A stretch of 64,000 nt of DNA from Kitasatospora fiedleri (lineage in GTDB: Bacteria; Actinomycetota; Actinomycetes; Streptomycetales; Streptomycetaceae): assembly GCF_948472415.1 (NCBI RefSeq), contig NZ_OX419519.1:4030001-4094000 (forward strand), written 5' to 3'. Below are positions 37,234 through 46,245 of the stretch, piece by piece. The number at the start of each line of letters is the position of its first letter. The stretch's first letter is position 1. Made by a program: the position numbers and the translations under genes. The notes beneath the pieces were generated by a model. It did not search any database and was not told where the DNA came from. It worked only from the letters and a program-made list of their open reading frames with translations.

Positions 37234-37950
37234 ATGAACACCACCGTCGCCCGGCTCACCGCGCGCGGCCTGTTCGGCCGCCGCCGGGTCCTGGTCCTGC
37301 TGGCCGTCCCGGTCCTGCTGCTGGTCCTGGCCGTGATCGCCGGCAACAGCACCCTGGACGAGCTGGACCTCGCGCACAGCGTCCTGGGCAGCCTCGCCCT
37401 GGGCACCCTGGTCCCGATCACCGGCCTGATCGTCGGCACCGGCGTGATCGCCACCGAGATCGAGGACGGCTCGATCGTCTACCTGCTCGCCAAGCCGCTG
37501 CCCCGCTGGAAGATCGTCACCACCAAGCTGGCCGTCGCCGTCGCCAGCACCTGGCTGCTCTCCGCCGTCCCCACCTACGTCGCCGGCCTGATCCTGTACG
37601 GCCCCGGGGACGACGTGGCGCTCGGCTACGGGGTGGGCGCGCTCGCCGCGGGCGCCGCCTACAGCGCGCTGTTCCTGCTGCTGGGCGTGCTCACCCGGCA
37701 CGCGGTGATCGCCGGCCTCGCCTACGCGCTGATCTGGGAGTCCCTGATCGGCAACTACGTCGAGGGCGCCCGCACCCTCTCGGTCCAGCAGTGGGGCCTG
37801 GCCCTGACCGAGGCGGTCGCCGCCGACGGCACCGTCACCGCCCCGGTCGGCCTGACCACCGCTGTCTGGCTGCTGGTCGTCGTCGCGGCGGGTGCCACCG
37901 CCCTCGCCTCGGTCAAACTGGCCGGACTCACCCTCGGCAGCGAGGAGTAG
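37234..37950 (+). CDS. ABC-2 type permease, second copy
   Basis: The 238-aa membrane protein has six hydrophobic spans (RVLVLLAVPVLLLVLAVIAG, TLVPITGLIVGTGVIATEI, and others) and the EIEDGSIVYLLAKPLPRWKI loop typical of ABC-2 permeases. It is the final gene of a four-gene ATPase-permease-ATPase-permease set, so two exporters or one hetero-oligomeric exporter may form. A strong hairpin follows. Confidence 0.85.
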   Translation: MNTTVARLTARGLFGRRRVLVLLAVPVLLLVLAVIAGNSTLDELDLAHSVLGSLALGTLVPITGLIVGTGVIATEIEDGSIVYLLAKPLPRWKIVTTKLAVAVASTWLLSAVPTYVAGLILYGPGDDVALGYGVGALAAGAAYSALFLLLGVLTRHAVIAGLAYALIWESLIGNYVEGARTLSVQQWGLALTEAVAADGTVTAPVGLTTAVWLLVVVAAGATALASVKLAGLTLGSEE

Positions 37951-37977
37951 GCCCGGCGGCACCGGGCCGCGGGCCCC

Positions 37978-38030
37978 GGACACGCGGACGGGCGGGAAGG
38001 TCGACGACCTTCCCGCCCGTCCGCGTGTCC
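37978..38030. terminator. Bidirectional terminator between convergent genes
   Basis: A 53-nt near-perfect palindrome with 26-nt arms (left arm begins GGACACGCGGACGGGCGG) lies between the ABC permease stop (37950) and the MFS stop (38037). Confidence 0.85.
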
Positions 38031-38036
38031 GCCCCG

Positions 38037-39293
38037 TCACACCGTCCGGTTGCGGCCCGCGCCCCAGCCCGCCACCGCCGCGACCGCGGCCAGCACCAGC
38101 ATCACCAGCAGCGTCGCGTCCCAGCCGCCGGTCAGCTGGTGCAGCGCGCCCGCACCCACCGGGCCGGCCGCCGCCACCAGGTAGCCCACCGCCTGGCTCA
38201 TCCCGCCCAGCCGGGCCGCGCCCGGCACGCTGTCGGTGCGCAGCACGATGAACGCCAGGCCCAGGCCCAGCGAGCCGCCCTGCGCCAGGCCCAGCACCGT
38301 CGCCGAGAACCAGGCCCCGGACACCGGCGCCAGCAGCAGCCACAGCACGCCCGCGCCGTTCAGCCCGGCCATCACCAGCGCCAGCCCGCGCTGCCGGGTC
38401 ATCCGGCCCGCCGCCAGCGGCACCAGGAACGCGCCGACCACCTGCACCAGGTTGCTGAACGCGAACACCAGGCCCGCCTCGCCGCGCGGCATCCCGTGGT
38501 CGGCCAGGATGGTCGGCATCCACGCCACCAGGGTGTACACCAGCAGCGAGGAGATGCCCATGAACACGCTGATCTGCCAGGCCAGTCCGGACCGCCACGG
38601 GCTGGTGCCGGACTCCTCCGACCGCGCCGCCGGGGCGACGGGGGCGACCCGCAGGGGCACCGTCCGCTCCTGACGGGCCTTCAGCACCTGCGGCAGCCAG
38701 GCCACCGCGGCGACCAGCGCCAGCACCGACCAGGCCCCCAGCGACGCCTGCCAGCCGCCGCCCAGCGCGTGCTCCAGCGGCACCGACAGCCCGGCGGCCA
38801 TGGTCGCGCCGACCAGCATGGTGGTCGAGTAGACGCCGGTCATCGCCGCGGCCCGCTGCGGGAACTCCCGCTTCACCAGGCCCGGCATCGACACGTTCAG
38901 CACCGCGATCGCCACGCCGATCACCATGCAGCCCGCGTACAGCGCCGCCACCGAGGGCAGCACCCGCAGCAGCACGCCCGCGCCCAGCGCCAGCACCGCG
39001 CCCAGCACCACCCGCTCGGTGCCGAACCGCCGGGTCAGCCGGGGCGTGAGCGGCGCGCCCACGCCCTGGAACAGCACCGGCACGGTGGTGATCAGGCCGC
39101 TCGCGGTGGCGGACAGGCCGAAGGCGCGCTGGATCTCCGCGACCATCGGCGACACCGCGGCCAGGCAGGCCCGCATGTTCAGGGCCACCAGCACGATCCC
39201 GGCCAGCAGCAGGGCGGGGTGGGCGTACGCGGCGGCGCTTCGGCCGCCGGCCTTCTGGTCGAGGACGGGCGGCACGGTACGGGTGACCGACAT
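38037..39293 (-). CDS. CynX/NimT-type MFS transporter
   Basis: The 418-aa integral membrane protein has 12 hydrophobic spans and the CynX-family start (LVALNMRACLAAVSPMVAEI). Members export or take up small anions or drugs; the substrate cannot be read. ATG 39293 starts MSVTRTVPPVLDQK. It is 78 nt downstream of the GntR regulator gene on the same strand and is therefore a likely co-regulated target. Confidence 0.85.
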   Translation of the reverse strand: MSVTRTVPPVLDQKAGGRSAAAYAHPALLLAGIVLVALNMRACLAAVSPMVAEIQRAFGLSATASGLITTVPVLFQGVGAPLTPRLTRRFGTERVVLGAVLALGAGVLLRVLPSVAALYAGCMVIGVAIAVLNVSMPGLVKREFPQRAAAMTGVYSTTMLVGATMAAGLSVPLEHALGGGWQASLGAWSVLALVAAVAWLPQVLKARQERTVPLRVAPVAPAARSEESGTSPWRSGLAWQISVFMGISSLLVYTLVAWMPTILADHGMPRGEAGLVFAFSNLVQVVGAFLVPLAAGRMTRQRGLALVMAGLNGAGVLWLLLAPVSGAWFSATVLGLAQGGSLGLGLAFIVLRTDSVPGAARLGGMSQAVGYLVAAAGPVGAGALHQLTGGWDATLLVMLVLAAVAAVAGWGAGRNRTV

Positions 39294-39370
39294 GGCGGGG
39301 CTGACTCTCTGTGCGGGGGGAACGGGGAACGGGGAAGGGACGGAACCGGGTCGACCGGTCCGACCGGGCG

Positions 39371-40135
39371 TCACTTCCGGGCGGCGATCTCGGCGAGCAG
39401 CTGCTCCACCGCCGCCGTCGGCTCCGCCAGCAGCGCCCGGCAGGCCGCCTCGGCCCGCTCCGGGTCCCGGCTCTCGATCGCGTCGACCAGCGCCGCGTGG
39501 GTGGCGATCGCCACCTCCGGCATCTCGTGGTCGCCGAACGCGGTGCGCATCGACTCCCGCACCGAGGCCCCGAAGTACCGGTAGACCTCGGTCAGCGCCG
39601 GATTGTGCGCCGCCTCCACCACGGCGGTGTGGAACTCCAGGTCGTGCTCGACGGTGGCCTCCCGGCCGGCCCGCTCCGGGTGCGCCGCCATCACGGCGGC
39701 CTCCCGCTCCAGCGCCGCCCGCATCCGGGCCAGGTCCTCCGCGGTGTGCCGCTCGGCGGCCAGCCGCGCCGCCTCGGTCTCCAGCGCGGCCCGCACCTCC
39801 AGCACGTCCCGCACCCCCGACCGCTGCACCCCGCGCAGCACCGACGCCGGGTCGCTCGTCGACCGGACGAACGTCCCCTCCCCCTGCCGCGACACCAGCA
39901 TCCCCGCGTGCACCAGCACCCGGATCGCCTCCCGCACGGTGTTGCGCCCCACCTGGAGCCGCTCCGCCAGCTCGTGCTCGGTCGGAATCCGCGCCCCCAC
40001 CGGCCACACCCCGGACGCCAGTTGCTCCCGCAGCTGCTCGATCGCGGCGTCCACCAACGACCGCCGCCCCGCCGCCTGCAACCCCTCCACGCCCGGGCTC
40101 CTCTCCGTACGCACCGACCGACCGACGCCGGTCAT
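39371..40135 (-). CDS. GntR/FadR family regulator
   Basis: The 254-aa protein has an N-terminal winged helix (HELAERLQVGRNTVREAIRVL, LVSRQGEGTFV) and a C-terminal all-helical FCD-type ligand domain (EVRAALETEAARLAAERH, EHDLEFHTAVVEAAHNPAL). FCD regulators sense organic acids. The ATG lies within a repeated 16-bp motif, so the gene probably represses itself and the adjacent MFS gene. Confidence 0.87.
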   Translation of the reverse strand: MTGVGRSVRTERSPGVEGLQAAGRRSLVDAAIEQLREQLASGVWPVGARIPTEHELAERLQVGRNTVREAIRVLVHAGMLVSRQGEGTFVRSTSDPASVLRGVQRSGVRDVLEVRAALETEAARLAAERHTAEDLARMRAALEREAAVMAAHPERAGREATVEHDLEFHTAVVEAAHNPALTEVYRYFGASVRESMRTAFGDHEMPEVAIATHAALVDAIESRDPERAEAACRALLAEPTAAVEQLLAEIAARK

Positions 40136-40166
40136 CCTACAACCCCTTGCCCGGTCATCCTACAAC
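40128..40166 (-). promoter_or_regulatory. Repeated GntR operator
   Basis: CCGGTCATCCTACAAC occurs at 40128-40143 and again at 40151-40166, 23 bp apart. On the minus strand each reads GTTGTAGGATGACCGG, which fits a FadR-type half-operator and contains the -10-like TAGGAT. The proximal copy overlaps the start codon of the regulator gene. Confidence 0.6.
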
Positions 40167-40430
40167 TGGCCGGTCCCGCGCCTCCCGGCCCCGCGCGCCC
40201 ACCGCCGGGGCGGGTGGGTCGTGCGCGGCGTTGTGCGTCTCACACCCGGGGCGGGAACCGGCGGTCCGCGTACTGGCGTTCCATTGCTCGGAGTGGTGCC
40301 CCGGGCGGTGACTCGGAAATGATCCCTTTGTATGCTCCGCTCTCCGGCTTCATCCGTCCGCCGCGCCGATCCGGGCGGACGGCGCGGTGGCAGAGGCGCC
40401 CGACGGCAGCCTCCGGTGAAGGGTGCAGGT

Positions 40431-42239
40431 ATGACAGGCCACAGGGCGGGGTCGTCGGGCGAGGACCCCGGCTGGTGGGAGAACCTCCCGCCGCAGGGGG
40501 ACACCTACCGGCAGGACGCCCCCCGGCGCGACGACGCACCCGCGCCGACCGTTCCGCGCCGCCGTTCCCCCGACCACGACAGCGCCGCCCCCGCCCGGGG
40601 CCGCGCCGAGGCCCGCCGGGCCGCCCAGGGCCGCGCCGGAGCCGCTGGCGGCACCGGCGGCGGTGGCAGTGGCGGCGGTGCCGGTGGTGGCGGCGGCGGA
40701 CGGGCGGAGGCCCGCCGGGCCGCGCAGGGCGGCGGTGGCGGCCGGGCCGCCGCCCAGGGCCGCCGCAAACCGCCCCGCCGGACCAAGCGGATCGTCGTCT
40801 GGAGCCTGGTCGGCACCAGCCTCGCCGTGGTCGGCACCGGAGGCTTCCTCTACTGGCGGCTGAACGCCAACCTCTCCTCCTGGGACAGTGCCGGCGTCAG
40901 CGAGAGCCGCCCGCCGGAGGCGCAGGCCGACGCCAACGGCAACAAGCCGATGAACATCCTGCTGATCGGCTCCGACTCGCGCGACGGCGCGAACAAGGAC
41001 CTCGGCGGCGGCGACGAGGGCGGCGCCCGCTCCGACACCACGATCCTGCTGCACGTCTACGCCGACCACAAGCACGCCGTCGGCGTCTCGTTCCCCCGCG
41101 ACGCCCTGGTCGACATCCCCAAGTGCATGCTGGCGAACAAGAGTTGGACCAAGCCCCAGACCGACGCCATGTTCAACAGCGCCTTCTCGGTGGGCAACTT
41201 CAAGGACGGCAACCCGGCCTGCACCCAGAACACCGTCGAGCAGCTCACCAACCTCCGGGTCGACCACACCATCGTGGTCAACTTCGAGGGCTTCGCCGCG
41301 ATGACCAAGGCGGTCGGCGGCGTCGAGGTCTGCCTGCCCAACGACATCTACGAGCGGGACATCAACCCCAACCTGCCCCGCAAGGGCAACCTGGTCTACC
41401 CGAAGGGCGTCCAGAAGGTCGAGGGCCAGGCCGCGCTGGACTACGTCCGGCTGCGCCACGGCATCGGCGACGGCTCCGACGTCGGCCGGATGCAGCGCCA
41501 GCAGGCGTTCCTCTCCTCGCTGATCAAGCAGGTCAAGGCGAACGGGATGAGCCCGACCAGCCTGTTCCCGCTGGCCGACGCCGCCACCAAGTCGCTGACG
41601 GTGGACGAGGACCTGGGCAGCGTGCAGAAGCTGACCGACCTGGCGATGACGCTCAAGAACATCGACCTGCACGACATCAAGTTCCTCACCACCCCCTGGC
41701 ACTACCAGGGCGAGCGGATCGGCCTCAACCACCCCGAGGTCGACCAGCTCTGGGCCGCGCTCAAGGCCGACCGCACCCTGGACGGGAAGGACGCCAGCGC
41801 GGGCACCGCCGCCCCGAGCCCCGACCCGGCCACGCCGCCCGCCACCTCGGCCCCGCCCGCGGACGGCACCGGCGTGAAGGTCGCCGTCTACAACGGCACC
41901 ACCACCGGCGGCCTCGGCACCAAGGCCGCCGCGACCCTCAAGGCCGCCAACTACACCATCACCGCGACCGGCAACGCGGCCAGCCAGAACCACGCCACCA
42001 CGGTGGTGCAGTACGGCTCCGCCGGGCAGAAGGCGCACGCCGAGGCGGTGGCCGCGCTGTTCCCCGGCTCGACCGTCGAGGCGGGCGGCGGCGCGGGCGT
42101 CACGCTGATCCTCGGCAAGGACTACGCGGGCACGGCCCCGGCCGCCGGCGCCACCGACCCGGGCCCGGTCGCCTCCCAGGTCGCCGAGAACGCCCGCTCG
42201 GCGGACGACGACGCCTGCTCCAACGTCAGCTACGGCTGA
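40431..42239 (+). CDS. LytR-CpsA-Psr (LCP) ligase with LytR_C domain
   Basis: The 602-aa protein has a long disordered Gly/Ala/Arg-rich cytoplasmic N-terminus (1-115), one TM helix (IVVWSLVGTSLAVVGTGGFL) and an outer LCP catalytic domain with LIGSDSR, RSDTTILLHV, SFPRDALVDI and RLRHG. A LytR_C domain follows (VKVAVYNGTTTGGLGTKAA). LCP enzymes attach teichoic acids, glycans or arabinogalactan to peptidoglycan. ATG 40431 follows GAAGGG; upstream in-frame codons lack a site. Two cysteines in the domain may form a disulfide. Confidence 0.88.
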   Translation: MTGHRAGSSGEDPGWWENLPPQGDTYRQDAPRRDDAPAPTVPRRRSPDHDSAAPARGRAEARRAAQGRAGAAGGTGGGGSGGGAGGGGGGRAEARRAAQGGGGGRAAAQGRRKPPRRTKRIVVWSLVGTSLAVVGTGGFLYWRLNANLSSWDSAGVSESRPPEAQADANGNKPMNILLIGSDSRDGANKDLGGGDEGGARSDTTILLHVYADHKHAVGVSFPRDALVDIPKCMLANKSWTKPQTDAMFNSAFSVGNFKDGNPACTQNTVEQLTNLRVDHTIVVNFEGFAAMTKAVGGVEVCLPNDIYERDINPNLPRKGNLVYPKGVQKVEGQAALDYVRLRHGIGDGSDVGRMQRQQAFLSSLIKQVKANGMSPTSLFPLADAATKSLTVDEDLGSVQKLTDLAMTLKNIDLHDIKFLTTPWHYQGERIGLNHPEVDQLWAALKADRTLDGKDASAGTAAPSPDPATPPATSAPPADGTGVKVAVYNGTTTGGLGTKAAATLKAANYTITATGNAASQNHATTVVQYGSAGQKAHAEAVAALFPGSTVEAGGGAGVTLILGKDYAGTAPAAGATDPGPVASQVAENARSADDDACSNVSYG

Positions 42240-42278
42240 CCGGACGGCAGGTGACGGCAGGTCACGGCAGGGCAGTAC

Positions 42279-42322
42279 GGACGGCGGAGGGGCCGGGCGG
42301 ACGCCCGGCCCCTCCGCCGTCC
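42279..42322. terminator. Terminator between LCP and HAD genes
   Basis: Perfect 21-bp arms (42279-42299 and 42302-42322; left arm begins GGACGGCGGAGGGGCCGG) form a tight hairpin between convergent genes. Confidence 0.85.
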
Positions 42323-42339
42323 CCGCGGGGCGGTGCGGC

Positions 42340-43155
42340 TCAGCGCAGCCCGAACACCCGCTCCAGCACCACGGCCACGCCGTCCTCGTCGTTGTCGACC
42401 GTCACCTCGTCGGCCACCGCGCGCAGCCGCTCGTGCGCGTTGCCCATCGCCACGCCGTACCCGGCCCAGTGGAACATCGGGACGTCGTTGGGCATGTCGC
42501 CGAAGGCGATCGTCTCGGCGGCGGTGACGCCCAGTCGGCGGGCGGCCAGCGAGAGGCCGGTGGCCTTGGTCAGGCCGAGCGGGAGGAGTTCGACGATGCC
42601 CGCGCCGGCCATCGTGATGCCGACCAGCTGGCCGGCCACCGACCAGGCGGCCTCGGCGAGCTGGTCGTCGGTCAGCTCGGGGTGCTGGATGTAGAGCTTG
42701 CTGACGGGGGTGGCCAGCAGCTGGTCGGGGGCGACCGGGCGCAGCGGCAGCTCGGCGCCGATCCGCAGCTTGTAGCCGGGCCCGGCGAGCACCTCGCCGT
42801 CCAGGCCGTCCTGGTTGGCGGCGACGGCGAGCGGGCCGACCTCGGCCTCGATCTTGGCGAGGGCGACCGCGGCCAGCCGCCGGTCCAGGGTGACGGAGGT
42901 GATCAGCTTGTGCGCGCCCGCGTCGTAGACCTGGGCGCCCTGCCCGCACACCGCTATCCCGTCGTACCCGATCTCGTCGAGCACCGGCCTGGTCCAGCCG
43001 GCCGAGCGCCCGGTGACGATGATGTGCTTCGCCCCGAGCGCGGTGACCGCGCCCAGGGCCGCGCGGGTGCGGGCGGAGACGTTCTCGGCGCTGGTGAGCA
43101 GCGTCCCGTCGAGGTCGGTGGCGACCAGCCGGTAGGGCAGGGGTGCGGTGCTCAT
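42340..43155 (-). CDS. HAD superfamily hydrolase, Cof type (second copy)
   Basis: The 271-aa HAD protein has motif I ATDLDGTLL, IIVTGRSAGW and motif IV FGDMPNDVPMF, with a Cof-type cap. It is a paralogue of the 6532-7344 gene. The substrate is unknown. The gene is 28 nt downstream of serS on the same strand and may be co-transcribed with it. Confidence 0.88.
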   Translation of the reverse strand: MSTAPLPYRLVATDLDGTLLTSAENVSARTRAALGAVTALGAKHIIVTGRSAGWTRPVLDEIGYDGIAVCGQGAQVYDAGAHKLITSVTLDRRLAAVALAKIEAEVGPLAVAANQDGLDGEVLAGPGYKLRIGAELPLRPVAPDQLLATPVSKLYIQHPELTDDQLAEAAWSVAGQLVGITMAGAGIVELLPLGLTKATGLSLAARRLGVTAAETIAFGDMPNDVPMFHWAGYGVAMGNAHERLRAVADEVTVDNDEDGVAVVLERVFGLR

Positions 43156-43183
43156 GGCGCGGGGTGCTCCTGGGAGAGGGGCG

Positions 43184-44461
43184 TTACTTGGTGACGGGCT
43201 CCAGCACGGCCTTCCCGCCGAGGAAGGGCCGCAGCGCCTCGGGGAGGACCACCGAGCCGTCCGCCCGCTGGTGGTTCTCCAGCAGCGCGACGATCACCCG
43301 GGGGACGGCGACCAGGGTGCCGTTGAGGGTGGCGAGCGGGCGGACGCCGTCGGCGTCGCGCATCCGGATGGAGAGCCGGCGGGCCTGGTACTCGGTGGTG
43401 TTGGAGGTGGAGGTGACCTCGCGGTACTTGCCCTGGGTCGGCACCCACGCCTCGATGTCGAACTTGCGGGCGGCGGAGGCGCCGAGGTCGCCGGAGGCGA
43501 CGTCGATCACCCGGTAGGGCAGTTCCAGCGCGTTCAGGAAGTCCTTCTCCCACTGGAGCAGGCGGCGGTGCTCGGCCTCGGCGTCCTCGGGGGCGGTGAA
43601 GACGAACATCTCCACCTTCTCGAACTGGTGGACCCGGATGATGCCGCGGGTGTCCTTGCCGTAGGTGCCGGCCTCGCGGCGGAAGCAGGAGGAGAAGCCG
43701 GCGTAGCGCAGCGGGAGCCGCTCGGCGTCCAGGATCTCGTCCATGTGGTACGCGGCGAGCGGGACCTCGCTGGTGCCGACCAGGTAGCGGTCGTCGTCGG
43801 CGAGGTAGTACACGTTCTCGGCGGCCTGGCCGAGGAAGCCGGTGCCGTCCATCGCGGCGGGGCGCACCAGCGCCGGGGTGATCATCGGGGTGAAGCCGAC
43901 CGCGGTGGCCCGCGCCATCGCCATGTTGACCAGGGCCAGCTCCAGCAGCGCGCCGGGGCCGGTCAGGTAGTAGGAGCGGGCGCCGGCCACCTTGGCGCCG
44001 CGCTCGGTGTCGATCGCGCCGAGCAGCTGGCCGAGCTCGACGTGGTCGCGGGGCTCGAAGCCCTCGGCGGCGAAGTCGCGCGGGGTGCCGATCTCCTCCA
44101 GCGTGACGAAGTCCTCCTCGCCGCCGACCGGGGCGGCCGGGTCGATCAGGTTGGCCAGCGCGCGCTGCAGCCGCTCGGCCTCCTCCCGGGCCTCGCCCTG
44201 CGCGGCGTCGGCGGCCTTCACCTCGGCGGCCAGCTCCTTGGTGCGGGCCAGCAGGGCGGCCTTCTCCTCGCCCTTGGCGGCGGCCACCAGCTTGCCCAGC
44301 TGCTTCTGCTCGGCGCGCAGTTCGTCGAAGCGGGTGCCGGACGCGCGGCGGCGTTCGTCGGCGGAGAGCAGGGCGTCGACCAGGTCGACGTCCTCACCAC
44401 GGGAGCGCTGCGAGGTGCGCACTCGCTCGGGGTCGTCACGGAGCAGGCGAAGGTCGATCAC
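43184..44461 (-). CDS. serS: Seryl-tRNA synthetase
   Basis: The 425-aa protein has the N-terminal coiled-coil arm (about 30-100) and class II synthetase motifs: motif 2 [21 protein letters not shown] and motif 3 region [18 protein letters not shown]. It charges tRNA-Ser and thereby also starts selenocysteine synthesis. The start is GTG 44461 ([15 protein letters not shown]). The upstream 700 nt contain no coding sequence but carry a cluster of DnaA-box-like sites. Confidence 0.95.
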   Translation of the reverse strand: MIDLRLLRDDPERVRTSQRSRGEDVDLVDALLSADERRRASGTRFDELRAEQKQLGKLVAAAKGEEKAALLARTKELAAEVKAADAAQGEAREEAERLQRALANLIDPAAPVGGEEDFVTLEEIGTPRDFAAEGFEPRDHVELGQLLGAIDTERGAKVAGARSYYLTGPGALLELALVNMAMARATAVGFTPMITPALVRPAAMDGTGFLGQAAENVYYLADDDRYLVGTSEVPLAAYHMDEILDAERLPLRYAGFSSCFRREAGTYGKDTRGIIRVHQFEKVEMFVFTAPEDAEAEHRRLLQWEKDFLNALELPYRVIDVASGDLGASAARKFDIEAWVPTQGKYREVTSTSNTTEYQARRLSIRMRDADGVRPLATLNGTLVAVPRVIVALLENHQRADGSVVLPEALRPFLGGKAVLEPVTK

Positions 44462-44630
44462 GGGCTCCAGCCTACCGGTGGGCGGGGGGCGCTCCGGGAC
44501 GCCGCCCGGCTCGGCCGGGGGCGGGTTCCGGCCGGTGCGCGGTGTGCGGTGGTCCGTGGCGTTCTGTCGGGGAATGCGGCATCCTGCCCCGGGCCGCCGG
44601 GGGAGGGGTGCGGAGCGGCCCCGTCCGGCC

Positions 44631-45001
44631 TGGGGATAACCCGGCCCCGCCTGTGGATAACCCCGGTGGACAACTCCGCCGGGGGCGGGTTATCCACAGG
44701 TTCCGGGCCGGGCCTGTGGACAGCGGGAAACCGAAGGTCCGCAGGCGTCCGAACCGGGAATTCCAGGTTTCAAACCTCGATTCGACTTCCCGAGTGAGGG
44801 AATTCGCTCGCTCGCCCAGGTGATTTGTCGGCGCGAGGGCGACTCTGGTCCGATAAGTCCACTCCGCACCCCTAGCAGATGATCTGACCGGTGCTGGGGG
44901 TTTCTTTACCGGTTTGTCGACTCGCCCCGGGCCCTGTGGATAACTGCCCGTCAGCTGGGGACAACCGCCCCTGTGGACGCCGACCGCCGCCCTGTGGATG
45001 A
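44631..45001. promoter_or_regulatory. Cluster of DnaA-box-like sites between serS and pheA
   Basis: Three perfect TTATCCACA boxes occur at 44652-44660 (minus), 44690-44698 (plus) and 44935-44943 (minus). Near matches lie at 44631-44639, 44665-44673 (TTGTCCACC), 44715-44723 (CTGTCCACA), 44956-44964, 44972-44980 and 44993-45001. They form two groups in a gene-free 700-nt region (44462-45159). Streptomyces DnaA prefers TTGTCCACA and near matches, and clusters outside oriC are known to titrate DnaA in S. coelicolor. No dnaA, dnaN or AT-rich unwinding region is present here, so this is not oriC. Confidence 0.7.
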
Positions 45002-45159
45002 ACCGCCCCGCCCGCCCCCGCCCGCGCGGCGCCCGGCCGCACCGCCGGTGAACGGCGCTCGGCCGGGCAGGTGACGTGCGGGCAGGTCGGAAATGAACGG
45101 AACGGGACGGCGCACTGTCCCGTCCGGCCGGAATCGCACCCCCGCGCCGGGGGGCGCGC

Positions 45160-46095
45160 TCAGAGCTCCCCGCGCCCGTCCAGGCAGCGCGACAGCCAGT
45201 CCGCGGCGTTCGCGAAATCCAGGTCCGAGGTGCCGGCCCGCAGCGGCGCGGAGGTGCCCTGGTCGGCCCGCGGGTAGGAGCCGAGGAAACGCACCTGCGG
45301 GCAGATCCGCTTCAGGCCCATCAGCGCCTCGCTGACCCGCCGCTCGCTGAGGTGCCCCTCGCAGTCGATCAGGAAGCAGTAGTTGCCCATGCCCTCGCCG
45401 GTCGGCCGGGACTCGATCCGCATCAGGTTGATCCCGCGCACCGCGAACTCCTGGAGCAGCTCCAGCAGCGCGCCCGGGTGGTCCTCCGGCAGCCACACCA
45501 CCATCGAGGTCTTGTCCCAGCCGGTCGCCGAGGACACCCGCCCCGGACGGCCCGCCAGCACGAACCGGGTGGTCGGCGCCGCCGCGTCGTGGATCTCGTC
45601 GGACAGCACCTCCAGCCCGTACAGCTCGGCGGCGAACGCCCCCGCCACCGCCGCGTCGTAGCGGCCGTCCTGGACCAGCCGGGCCGCCTCCGCGTTGGAC
45701 GCCGCCGACTCCCACTGCGCGTCCGGCAGGTGCGCGGCCAGCCAGTGCCGCACCTGCGGCTGGGCCACCGGGTGGCCGCTGACCGTCTTCACGTCCGACA
45801 GCGCCGTGCCCGGCCGCACCAGCACCGCGAACGAGATCGGCAGCAGCACCTCGCGGTAGATCATCAGCGGGCTGCCGTTGATCAGCTCGTCGCTGGTGGT
45901 GGTGACCGCGCCGTCCACCGAGTTCTCGATCGCCACCATCGCGCCCGCGGCCTCGCCCGCCCGCACCGCGTCCAGCGCCGCCGACACCGACGCCATCGGC
46001 GTCAGCTCCCGAGTCCCGGCCTCCGGCAGGGTGCGCAGGGCGGCCTCGGTGAACGTGCCCGCGGGCCCGAGGTAGGTGTAACGGGTCGCCGACAT
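45160..46095 (-). CDS. pheA: Prephenate dehydratase
   Basis: The 311-aa enzyme begins MSATRYTYLGPAGTFTEAAL and has the periplasmic-binding-like PDT domain with the catalytic TRF motif (APTTRFVLAG) followed by an ACT domain with ESRP (LMRIESRPTGEGMGNY), which binds phenylalanine. It converts prephenate to phenylpyruvate. ATG 46095 follows GGAGG at about 5 nt; an upstream in-frame GTG lacks this. The chorismate mutase domain found in some bifunctional enzymes is absent. Confidence 0.93.
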   Translation of the reverse strand: MSATRYTYLGPAGTFTEAALRTLPEAGTRELTPMASVSAALDAVRAGEAAGAMVAIENSVDGAVTTTSDELINGSPLMIYREVLLPISFAVLVRPGTALSDVKTVSGHPVAQPQVRHWLAAHLPDAQWESAASNAEAARLVQDGRYDAAVAGAFAAELYGLEVLSDEIHDAAAPTTRFVLAGRPGRVSSATGWDKTSMVVWLPEDHPGALLELLQEFAVRGINLMRIESRPTGEGMGNYCFLIDCEGHLSERRVSEALMGLKRICPQVRFLGSYPRADQGTSAPLRAGTSDLDFANAADWLSRCLDGRGEL

Positions 46096-46245
46096 GACCG
46101 CCTCCGAACGAGCAGCGAGTGTTGCGCGGCCCGAAGGCCGATCCGCCTTCACCCTAGCCACTTCCGCCGCCCCGCCCGGCCCCGTTCCGCACTCCGGGCA
46201 GCCGGCCCGGCTCGCCCCGGGCGGCGGCCCGCGCCCCCGGCGGGC

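Noticed and set aside
44462..45159. Chromosomal origin of replication
   Set aside because: DnaA boxes are present, but dnaA and dnaN are not beside them and no AT-rich unwinding element was seen.
44462..45159. T-box or other riboswitch before serS
   Set aside because: No T-box sequence, specifier stem or antiterminator was recognisable.
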